From NCBI GenBank assembly GCA_052139675.1, contig JBKQWE010000085.1:1-64000 (forward strand): 64,000 bases of DNA, written 5' to 3'. The position numbers and the translations under genes were made by a program. The stretch comes from JBEKCB01 sp052139675 (lineage in GTDB: Bacteria; Planctomycetota; Brocadiia; CAIUPP01). This document shows positions 49,372-56,843 of this stretch, in pieces; within the stretch, counting starts at the first letter, position 1, and each line of letters opens with the position of its first letter. Below the pieces are notes generated by a model. The model saw only the letters and a program-made list of their open reading frames with translations. It did not search any database and had not been told where the DNA came from.

Positions 49372-50922
49372 TCAAGCGCGCGCGCCCACTGCGCGGCCGG
49401 GCAGCTCTTCGGTCATCCGGCCGCCGTCGAGCACCAGGCGGCCGTTGACGGTCACATACTCGACGCCCTCGGCGTACTGCCGGCCGTCTTCATACGTGGA
49501 TCGGTCGGCGATGGTGTCCGGGTCGAAAACGACCGCGTCGGCCGCCATGCCGGGACGGAGCAGCCCGCGATCCCGCAGCCGATACCGCGCGGCGGGCGCG
49601 CCGGTCATCTTGCGGACGGCCTCCTCCAGCGACAGCCAGCGGCGCTCGCGGACCGCCTCGCGCAGGATCTTCGGGAATGCGCCGTAGGCCCGCGGATGCG
49701 GTCGGCCGCCCTGAAAGACGCCGTCCGAACTGACCATGTGCAACGGGTGAGTCAGGGCGCCGCGGAGGCGCTCCTCGTTGTGCCAGTGCGAGATCAGCAG
49801 CGGCATGAGCCGCTCCTGCACCAGCAGGTCGGCGGCGAAATCCACAGGCGCCTTGCCGCTCTCGCGGATCGCCTGCGCGAGCGTCTTTCCCAGCAGGCGC
49901 TGGTTCTCAGCCGTCGAGAGGGACGCGAAGACCAGGTCATCGAGCGAGTTGGGACCGCGGGCCAGGTGTGCCGTCGCTTCGGCCCGGAAGTGATCTCGCT
50001 CATGCGGATCGGCGAGCCGGGCGAGAATCTGCGCCGGGCTACCGGTCTGGAGGCGCGGCGGAAGATAGAACAACAGGCTCGTGCATCCGGCCATGTACGG
50101 ATAGGCGTCGAAGGTGACATCCACGCCGTCCCGGCGCAGCGCGTCAATCCGTTCACCGTCGAAGAAATGGCTGAAATGGATCGGCGCGCCCGATCCGCGC
50201 GCGATGGAGACCAACTCCTCAACGGCCTCCTTCGGGCGGCGGCCATAGTTCCTGAGATGGCAGGAGACGAGGCCGCCGTATTGCGCGACGACTTTGGCGA
50301 CGGCGGTGGTTTCCTCGACGGACGCGTGGGCGGCCGGATAATAGTCCAGCCCCAACTGAAGGCCGGTCGCGCCGGACTCCATCATCTCGCGGGCCATCGT
50401 TTTCATCTTCTCCAGTTCGTCGCGCGTCGCCGGACGGGCCTCCCAGCCCATCGCTTCGACGCGAAGAGAATTGAACGGGACCTGCGGGAGCACGTTCAAG
50501 GCGACTCGCCGGTCGAAGCGCTCGAGGTACTCGGCATAGGTGCGCCAGTTCCAGGACGGAAGGCGCGGGCCGTAAAAGGGGGCGAGGTAGTCACACATCT
50601 CGCTCATCCGGTCCGGGGAAAGCGCGGCCAGGGAGAAGCCGTCGGACGACATGATATCCGTCGTGACGCCCTGGCGAATGCGCGCCTCGGACGCTGCGCC
50701 GGAGAGAAGGTCAAGCTCCGAATGGACGTGAACGTCAATGAAGCCGGGGCAGAGCGCCTTGCCCGAAACGTCAATCCGCCGGGCGGCCTGCGCGCCGGAG
50801 AGCTGGCCCATCGCCGTGATGCGGTCGCCGACGATGCCGACATCCGCGCGAAACGGCGGACTGCCGGCGCCGTCAATCACGCGGGCATTCTGGAACAGAA
50901 GATCGAAAGGTCCGGGATTCAC
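49372..50922 (-). CDS. N-acyl-D-amino-acid deacylase (D-aminoacylase), amidohydrolase superfamily
   Basis: 516 aa from GTG. FDLLFQNARVIDGAGSPPFRADVGI and FIDVHVHSELD (metal ligands His65, His67), then SCHLRNYG, PIHFSHFFDG and MVSSDGVFQGGRPHPRAYGAFPKILREAV match D-aminoacylases and related D-glutamate deacylases. Removes acyl groups from D-amino acids; cytosolic. AGGAG lies 6 nt before the GTG, which overlaps the TGA of the GNAT gene (GTGA), so translation is coupled. Confidence 0.87.
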   Translation of the reverse strand: MNPGPFDLLFQNARVIDGAGSPPFRADVGIVGDRITAMGQLSGAQAARRIDVSGKALCPGFIDVHVHSELDLLSGAASEARIRQGVTTDIMSSDGFSLAALSPDRMSEMCDYLAPFYGPRLPSWNWRTYAEYLERFDRRVALNVLPQVPFNSLRVEAMGWEARPATRDELEKMKTMAREMMESGATGLQLGLDYYPAAHASVEETTAVAKVVAQYGGLVSCHLRNYGRRPKEAVEELVSIARGSGAPIHFSHFFDGERIDALRRDGVDVTFDAYPYMAGCTSLLFYLPPRLQTGSPAQILARLADPHERDHFRAEATAHLARGPNSLDDLVFASLSTAENQRLLGKTLAQAIRESGKAPVDFAADLLVQERLMPLLISHWHNEERLRGALTHPLHMVSSDGVFQGGRPHPRAYGAFPKILREAVRERRWLSLEEAVRKMTGAPAARYRLRDRGLLRPGMAADAVVFDPDTIADRSTYEDGRQYAEGVEYVTVNGRLVLDGGRMTEELPGRAVGARA

Positions 50923-51455
50923 TTGGACTCCTGCCGAGTTCCTCGGCGCCTGTCCGGGATTATCAGCTTGACCATCTTGTAATCGTCCATCACAAAGCCG
51001 CGGCCGATCTTCCGGATGAGGCGCTTTGCCTTGGCAAAGCCCATGCGCTCGTAGAAGGCGATGGAACCTGCGTTGTGCCGGTTGACCGTCAGCCACAGCC
51101 TGCGGATGCCCCTCTCGGCGCAGCAGGCCTCGGCGAAGGCGATGATCGCTTTGCCCAGGCCGCGCCCGCGCCGCGCGTGGCGCACGTAAATCTTGCTGAG
51201 CTGCGCGGCGCGCTTCGTCCGGGCGGGCACGAGGGCGAAATAGCCCGCGTGCCGGCCGCGGTCGCTCACGAGATAGTACTCGTAGCCGGCGGCGATCTGT
51301 CCGCGGATCGCCGGCGCGCTCTGGAACCGTTCGAGCATGTAATCCACCTGCGCCTGTCCGATGATCGGAACGAAGTGCTCGTTCCAGATCTCGCGGGCCA
51401 GGTCGGCCACCGCCTTGATCTGCGACGCCTTGCGGACTTTCATCATCTCGACCAT
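50919..51455 (-). CDS. GNAT-family N-acetyltransferase
   Basis: 178 aa. GNAT motif A: LSKIYVRHARRGRGLGKAIIAFAEACCAERG (R/QxxGxG/A acetyl-CoA loop as RRGRGLG), then LWLTVNRHNAGSIAFYERMGF (motif B). First gene of the D-amino-acid operon; could acylate an amino acid that the next enzyme deacylates, but this is inference. Start ATG 51455 with GGAG ~11 nt upstream. Promoter at 51489-51517. Confidence 0.85.
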   Translation of the reverse strand: MVEMMKVRKASQIKAVADLAREIWNEHFVPIIGQAQVDYMLERFQSAPAIRGQIAAGYEYYLVSDRGRHAGYFALVPARTKRAAQLSKIYVRHARRGRGLGKAIIAFAEACCAERGIRRLWLTVNRHNAGSIAFYERMGFAKAKRLIRKIGRGFVMDDYKMVKLIIPDRRRGTRQESK

Positions 51456-51488
51456 GACGCAACGTCTCCGCAGCCGATGATTTTCGTC

Positions 51489-51517
51489 AGTATGCCACGC
51501 CTCATCACCGAAGGCAA
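51489..51517 (-). promoter_or_regulatory. predicted promoter of the D-amino-acid operon, TTGCCT-17-CATACT
   Basis: Minus strand TTGCCT (51512-51517), 17-nt spacer, CATACT (51489-51494). Back to back with the MBOAT-operon promoter, 11 bp apart. Confidence 0.5.
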
Positions 51518-51528
51518 TACAGGGCAGC

Positions 51529-51557
51529 TTGACGGAAACGACCTCGGTCGTCACAAT
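51529..51557 (+). promoter_or_regulatory. predicted promoter of the MBOAT operon, TTGACG-17-CACAAT
   Basis: TTGACG (51529-51534), 17-nt spacer, CACAAT (51552-51557). Palindrome ACGACC-TC-GGTCGT (51538-51551) fills the spacer. CGACCTC and CGTCACAAT are shared with the GH4 promoter; the last 15 bp also resemble the 13639 promoter. Confidence 0.65.
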
Positions 51558-51605
51558 ATGAACTCCAAACGGATGTCGCCGACGGAGCACGTTTCAGGAG
51601 CGGGA

Positions 51606-52982
51606 ATGCTTTTTCACACCTGGGTCTTCGCCGCATTTTTTCTGGTGTTCTACCCGGTCTACCTGGCGGTCAAGGGCACCCGTCTGCGGGACTACTGGCT
51701 GCTGCTGTCGTCATACGTGTTCTACGGCTGGTGGAACCCGCTGTACCTGCTGCTCATCAGCTACTCGACCGTGGTGGACTACTTCGTCGTCCTGCGGATG
51801 GTGAAGAGCCCGCACCGGAAACGGTGGCTGGCGCTGGCGGTGACCAACAACCTGTGCCTGCTGGCCACGTTCAAGTACGCCGGGTTCCTGACGGAGAACC
51901 TGAACGCGCTGCTGGCCGCGCTCGGAGGACAGTACGTCATCCCGGTGCCGAACTGGCTGCTGCCGGTGGGGATATCGTTCTACACCTTCCAGTCCATGAG
52001 TTACACCATAGACTGCTATCGCGGCCGCATCCAGCCGGAGCCGCGGTTCGTGCGGTTCGCCACGTTCGTGTCGCTGTTCCCGCAACTGGTGGCCGGGCCG
52101 ATCCAGCGCGCGTCGAACCTGCTGCCGCAGTTGCAGCAGGAGCAGAAGGTCACGCGGGCGGACGTGACGGACGGGCTGTCGCTCTTCCTGGTGGGCTTGT
52201 TCAAGAAGGTGGCGCTGGCGGACTACCTGGCGCTTTACGTGGACAAGGTCTACGGCGCTCCGGCACAGTACCAGGGTCCGGCGCTGCTGCTGGCGACGGC
52301 GGCGTTCGGGTGGCAGATCTACTTCGACTTCAGCGGCTATACGGACATGGCCCGCGGCATCGCGCGGATGATGGGCTACAAGCTGATGCTGAACTTCAAC
52401 CATCCGTACCTGGCGACGGGGCTTGGGGATTTCTGGTCGCGGTGGCACATCAGCCTGTCGAGCTGGTTCAAGGACTACGTGTACATCCCGATGGGCGGGA
52501 ACCGTGAAGGAACGCTGAAGACCTACAGGAACATGTGCCTGACCATGCTCATCTCGGGAGTGTGGCACGGAGCGACGTGGATGTTCGTCATCTGGGGCGC
52601 GCTGCACGCGCTGGGGCGGGTGCTCACGCGCGAGCTGGAAGGGACGGCGTTCTGGATGGAGCGCGTGCCGAAGTTCGTTAAGCAGATGCTGGTGTACGGC
52701 TTCGTCACCTTCGCATGGATCTTCTTCCGGGCGCGCTCGATGGGGGACGCGAAGGTGATCATCTCGAGGATCTTCAACCCGCAGTGGGTGGACCCGTCGT
52801 TCCCGCTGCTCGCGGCGATGCTGGTGCTGATGGTGTGGCTGTACCAATACCTGTATGAGTCGCGGGCGCGCTGGGCGCTGCAGCTTGCGCCGGTGCAGAC
52901 CGGGATGGCGGCGTGCATGGTCCTGTACCTGGCGACGATGGTGGGATCGAGCGACCGTCCGTTCATCTATTTCCAGTTCTGA
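51606..52982 (+). CDS. MBOAT O-acyltransferase, AlgI-like
   Basis: 458 aa, ~10-12 membrane helices. MLFHTWVFAAFFLVFYPVYL start, YFDFSGYTDMARGIARMMGYKL, NHPYLATGLGDFWSRWHISLSSWFKDYVYIPMGGNR, and the catalytic-type histidine His321 in ISGVWHGATWMFVIWGALH. AlgI-type MBOAT proteins carry an acyl group across the membrane to O-acetylate alginate or another exopolysaccharide, with a partner SGNH protein; here that partner follows directly. AGGAG 5 nt before the ATG; longer in-frame extensions lack helices. First gene of a six-gene operon. Confidence 0.9.
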   Translation: MLFHTWVFAAFFLVFYPVYLAVKGTRLRDYWLLLSSYVFYGWWNPLYLLLISYSTVVDYFVVLRMVKSPHRKRWLALAVTNNLCLLATFKYAGFLTENLNALLAALGGQYVIPVPNWLLPVGISFYTFQSMSYTIDCYRGRIQPEPRFVRFATFVSLFPQLVAGPIQRASNLLPQLQQEQKVTRADVTDGLSLFLVGLFKKVALADYLALYVDKVYGAPAQYQGPALLLATAAFGWQIYFDFSGYTDMARGIARMMGYKLMLNFNHPYLATGLGDFWSRWHISLSSWFKDYVYIPMGGNREGTLKTYRNMCLTMLISGVWHGATWMFVIWGALHALGRVLTRELEGTAFWMERVPKFVKQMLVYGFVTFAWIFFRARSMGDAKVIISRIFNPQWVDPSFPLLAAMLVLMVWLYQYLYESRARWALQLAPVQTGMAACMVLYLATMVGSSDRPFIYFQF

Positions 52983-52995
52983 GAGGCTGTGCGGT

Positions 52996-54156
52996 ATGAC
53001 CTCCAGTGTTCAAGCCGAGCCAAAGGCGCTCGAACTCAGGCGCGAGGAGGCGCTGTACGGCTCGGTGGAGATGCCGTTGTCGCTGCGGCAATGGATGTGG
53101 GTCGCGGCGGTCGTGCTGGCGGTGCTGGCGGGACTGCCGGTCATCGGGCGGCGGCTGGAGGCTTTCCAGCCGGGCCCGGACTACCGCATTCCCTACGAGA
53201 TGAGCAGCGACTACTGGCTGTTCGAGCGATACAGCCGTCTGGCGGCGTCGGAATCGAAGACGCTGGTGGTCGGAGATTCGGTGGTCTGGGGCGAATACGT
53301 CGCCGCCGATGAGACGTTGTCTCACTACCTCGCGGCGCCGGACGGCGAGAACGGGTTCGCGAACCTGGGCGTGGACGGGATGTATCCGGTGGCGCAGCGC
53401 GGCCTCCTGGACTGGTACGGCGGAGGCATATCGAACTCGCGGGTCATCCTGCACTTCAATCCGCTCTGGATGGCGTCGCCGGAGCACGACCTTCGCGCGG
53501 GAAAGGAGTTCCGTTTCAACCATCCGGAACTTCTCCCGCAGTTCTCGCGGGAGATCCCGGCGTACAAGGCGTCCTTTGCCGACAGGCTGGCGATCGTGGC
53601 GGAACGCCTGCTGCCGTTCCGGCCCTGGGTGCGGCACTGGCGCTGGGAGTGCCTGGGCGGCGCGGACCTGGCCCGCTGGACGCTGAAGCATCCGTACGGC
53701 AGCCCCTTCACAGTGTCCGTGAGACGCGGCGAGGAGGACGAGCCGGCGCGACGCGTGAACCTGTCGTGGAAAGAGCGCGGGGCAACGGTGCAGGACTTCC
53801 CATGGGTCTCGCTGGCGGAGTCGCCCCAATGGCGCGCGTTCCGGGATTCGGTGGAGATGCTCCGCCGGCGCGGCGACACGGTGCTCGTGGCGGTGGGCCC
53901 GCTCAACGAATACATGCTCACGCCGCGGAGCCGTGACGGCTATCGCCGCGTGGTGAGCGAGGTGGGGCAGTGGCTGCGCGAGAACGGCGTGCTGTATTTC
54001 GCGCCTCCGGCGCTGCCCAGCGAGTATTATGCGGACGCGAGCCATCCGCTGCGCGCGGGATATGCGATGCTCGGACGCGAGCTGCTGGCGAGCGAGCCGT
54101 TCGCACGGCTCCTCCAGCCGGCGACCGAAAAGTTAGCGCAAGGAAGGGAAAGATGA
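52996..54156 (+). CDS. membrane-anchored SGNH/AlgJ-like acetyltransferase partner
   Basis: 386 aa. Membrane helix about 34-52, then a periplasmic SGNH-like domain: VVGDSVVWGEY with the nucleophile-type Ser95 and YADASHP with Asp347 and His350 near the end. AlgJ/AlgX-type proteins complete O-acetylation started by the MBOAT partner. GAGAGG precedes the ATG by 9 nt, and the gap to the MBOAT gene is 13 bp. The polymer is unknown; no alginate-synthesis genes are visible. Confidence 0.8.
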   Translation: MTSSVQAEPKALELRREEALYGSVEMPLSLRQWMWVAAVVLAVLAGLPVIGRRLEAFQPGPDYRIPYEMSSDYWLFERYSRLAASESKTLVVGDSVVWGEYVAADETLSHYLAAPDGENGFANLGVDGMYPVAQRGLLDWYGGGISNSRVILHFNPLWMASPEHDLRAGKEFRFNHPELLPQFSREIPAYKASFADRLAIVAERLLPFRPWVRHWRWECLGGADLARWTLKHPYGSPFTVSVRRGEEDEPARRVNLSWKERGATVQDFPWVSLAESPQWRAFRDSVEMLRRRGDTVLVAVGPLNEYMLTPRSRDGYRRVVSEVGQWLRENGVLYFAPPALPSEYYADASHPLRAGYAMLGRELLASEPFARLLQPATEKLAQGRER

Positions 54157-55061
54157 GAACCGCAGCAGTACGCGTCATGATGGGACTGGCCCTTGCCGCC
54201 GCGCTGACCTGGGGATGCACGCGCCGCGACGCGGCTCCGAAGGGGACCTCGAAAGAACCATCTCCGCCGGCGGCGATAACCCCGGCGCCGCCCGACCGGC
54301 GCCCATTGATCGTGTTCTCCAGCGACCGATCAGGGCAGTGGAGGCTCTGGACGATTCAGCCGGACGGGACGGGGATGAAGCAATTGACCCAGGGCGGGCC
54401 GGAGGACGCGGACGTGGACCCGGCGTTCAGTCCGGACGGCGCGAGCATTTTGTTCACGTCAACGCGCGGCGGGAGTTCCGGCATCTGGCGGATGACGATT
54501 GCGACGGGGAAGATGGAGCGGGTCTGCGACGGCGACCAGGCCGGATGGTCGCCGGACGGCAATAGCATCGTCTTCCGCAGGAGCGAGAGGATATTCAGGC
54601 GCGACCTGGCCGGCGGCGCGGAGAAGGCGCTCTCGCCGGAGAGCTGGCCGCACTGCTCGGGGCCGGCGTGGAGTCCCAAAGGCGGCGAGATCGCGTTCGC
54701 GTGCCGATGGGATGCGGGGAACGGCGTGTACGTGATGCCGGCGGAGGGCGGCGAGCCGAGGAAGGTCTTCGGCGAACAGGGCGCGTGCCAGCCGCACTGG
54801 TCGCCGGACGGCGCGAAGATCGTCTATGAGACCGAGACCAACCTGTGCAGCATCAACCCCGACGGGACGCACAACCGCACCGTGACCTATTACGGCGGAG
54901 TGCAACGCCTTGCCCGATGGAGCCCGGACGGCAGCCGGCTGGTGTTCTGTCAGGCGGCCTCACCGAGCGGTCCGTGGGAGTTGTACACGGTGCCCGCGCA
55001 GGGCGGCGACCCGACGCGGCTGACCGAAGGCGGATCGGACATGTACCCGGACTGGAAGTAG
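54153..55061 (+). CDS. TolB/PD40-type beta-propeller lipoprotein
   Basis: 302 aa. Lipobox LTWGC (Cys22), Pro-rich linker, then five or six WD40-like PD40 repeats: VFSSDRSGQWRLWTIQPDGTGMKQLT, DPAFSPDGASILFTSTR, AGWSPDGNSIVFRRS, PHWSPDGAKIVYETET and ARWSPDGSRLVF. Probably a periplasmic sensor or scaffold. Its ATG overlaps the SGNH stop (ATGA). Confidence 0.82.
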   Translation: MRTAAVRVMMGLALAAALTWGCTRRDAAPKGTSKEPSPPAAITPAPPDRRPLIVFSSDRSGQWRLWTIQPDGTGMKQLTQGGPEDADVDPAFSPDGASILFTSTRGGSSGIWRMTIATGKMERVCDGDQAGWSPDGNSIVFRRSERIFRRDLAGGAEKALSPESWPHCSGPAWSPKGGEIAFACRWDAGNGVYVMPAEGGEPRKVFGEQGACQPHWSPDGAKIVYETETNLCSINPDGTHNRTVTYYGGVQRLARWSPDGSRLVFCQAASPSGPWELYTVPAQGGDPTRLTEGGSDMYPDWK

Positions 55062-55073
55062 AGGAGTTTCCCA

Positions 55074-56843
55074 GTGGCAGGCGGCGGTTGGAAAAAGATT
55101 ATTCTACTGCTGGCCGTAACGACCGCGGCGGCCATTTCGGCGGGCTGCCATCGTCAGCCGGCGCCGGCGTCTGCGCCCAAGGCTGCTGAGATCGCGGGGC
55201 CTTTCACGCGACTGTTCGACACCGGGGCCGCACTTTCGCGGACTCTGACTGCCGCTGATCTTTCCGCAAATGAAGGCTGGACAGCGGTGGCGGAGGATGT
55301 CACGGCGCACGAGTTCGCCGGGGATGCGGTGGTCGTCAACGACAAACTGGCGTTGGTCCTGTCCGCGAACGGCGCAGGCGCGAGCCTCTATTCAAGGGCA
55401 GGGCAGGCCCTGCGACTGCGCGCCGTGTTGGCGCCTGTCGGCGATGTCGGGGAAATGCCGCTCGCGGGTCTCAGGATTTCCGAGAACAGCTTTGCGGCGG
55501 TCGCCCTGGAGTGCACGTTCACGTCCAGGGCGGGGAAGGCGGCCGCGGTCGCGTACCGCCTGACCACGGGCGCGAACCTGGTGGAGGTGCGCCCGGGCAA
55601 AGGGGCGGAGCGGCTGCGCATCGAGCAGGAGATCAAGCACGTCGTGGTCCCGGACTACTTTGCGGATGACGTGGTGGTCAGCGCCGGGAGTTCCGGCCGG
55701 TCGCGGGTGGGCTTGCCCGCGGAGAACTGCCTGGTCAACCTCACGGGCGAGGGCGATGCGATCACCGCGTGCGTCTGGAAGTACGGGCAGGCCGACGTGG
55801 ACGCGATCATGGAAGGAACGGGAGAGAAGGCCTCATTCCAGGGCATCGAGATCGGGTGCGTGGCGGGGAAGAGCCTTTGGGTTGCCCTTCTGGAAGGACC
55901 GGGCATCTGGCACAGCCGGAGGCTTGCGGCGGGCGAGACCGGCGAGGTGGAACTGGCGTGGAGACGGCCTTTCGCGGCGCAGTGGCGATGCGACGTGATC
56001 GGCGCCGGTGGTCTTGCGCATTCGAGCAGTTTTGCGGATGCCCCCGGCGCAGGCGCGGATGCGGCGCGGTGCTGGTTCGACCATGAGCGGGCGTTCGTGC
56101 GGCTCCTCGAACCGCCGCCGGGAGAGGCGAACGCGACGGCTACAGAGGGCGGGATGACGCTGGTGGTCTATCCCATTGACCGCAGCCCGGCGACGCCGCT
56201 GACGGCGTTCTGCATTAACGATGTCATGCGCAGCGCATTGGGCACGGGCCCGTGCCAATATGTTTTAGAGGCGGAAGGGATGGGGACGGAATACCCGGCG
56301 ACGCCCGACCTGGTCAGCCGGTGGCTGGAGGAGCAGTTCCGGAAAGGGAAGCTGAGGAAGGAATCGGCGGCGCTGCGGGAGCGGCTCGACCAGATGACGC
56401 ATCACATCGAGGAGGTCCAGGGCCGGATCAGGGATTACGGAAAGCTGGCGGATAGTATACAATCAGCCTGCGCCGACCTGGGACCGAACGGGCCGCTGGC
56501 ACAGAAGGTGCTGAAGCTCCTGGAGGAAATGCGGCGCGCGGTCGCAGACGATGAGGACATCCGCCGGTCGGCGGAGCAAGTGACGCAGGAGGTCCTCGCG
56601 CTGGCTGAGAAGGAGGTCGGCGCGGACGAATGGCAGGCGGAGATGGGAAAGGTGCGCGCGCTGGGCGCGACCCAGGACAGTTCCCTGGCGCGGTGCCGAA
56701 TGATTTTGCGGCAGGTCATACAGTTGTGCAGAGGAGCGGAAGGGACGGCGGCGGACTTTGCGGACAGGATTAAGAAGCTGGCGCAGTCCGGGCTTCGCAA
56801 GGAAGCCCCCATTCATGAGGAGAGAGGCAATGGCTCGGAATAG
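55074..56843 (+). CDS. lipoprotein of unknown family, first of a paralogous pair
   Basis: 589 aa from GTG (AGGAG 9 nt upstream). Lipobox ISAGC (Cys25). Residues 47-430 are paralogous to residues 204-610 of the next protein: LFDTGAA, HEFAGDAV, PDxFADD, the GKSLWVALLEGPGIWH block and ALGTGPCQYVLEAEGMGTEYP. The C-terminal ~150 residues are helical coiled coil. No catalytic motif recognised; could be polysaccharide-binding or a carbohydrate-active enzyme of new type. Confidence 0.65.
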   Translation: MAGGGWKKIILLLAVTTAAAISAGCHRQPAPASAPKAAEIAGPFTRLFDTGAALSRTLTAADLSANEGWTAVAEDVTAHEFAGDAVVVNDKLALVLSANGAGASLYSRAGQALRLRAVLAPVGDVGEMPLAGLRISENSFAAVALECTFTSRAGKAAAVAYRLTTGANLVEVRPGKGAERLRIEQEIKHVVVPDYFADDVVVSAGSSGRSRVGLPAENCLVNLTGEGDAITACVWKYGQADVDAIMEGTGEKASFQGIEIGCVAGKSLWVALLEGPGIWHSRRLAAGETGEVELAWRRPFAAQWRCDVIGAGGLAHSSSFADAPGAGADAARCWFDHERAFVRLLEPPPGEANATATEGGMTLVVYPIDRSPATPLTAFCINDVMRSALGTGPCQYVLEAEGMGTEYPATPDLVSRWLEEQFRKGKLRKESAALRERLDQMTHHIEEVQGRIRDYGKLADSIQSACADLGPNGPLAQKVLKLLEEMRRAVADDEDIRRSAEQVTQEVLALAEKEVGADEWQAEMGKVRALGATQDSSLARCRMILRQVIQLCRGAEGTAADFADRIKKLAQSGLRKEAPIHEERGNGSE

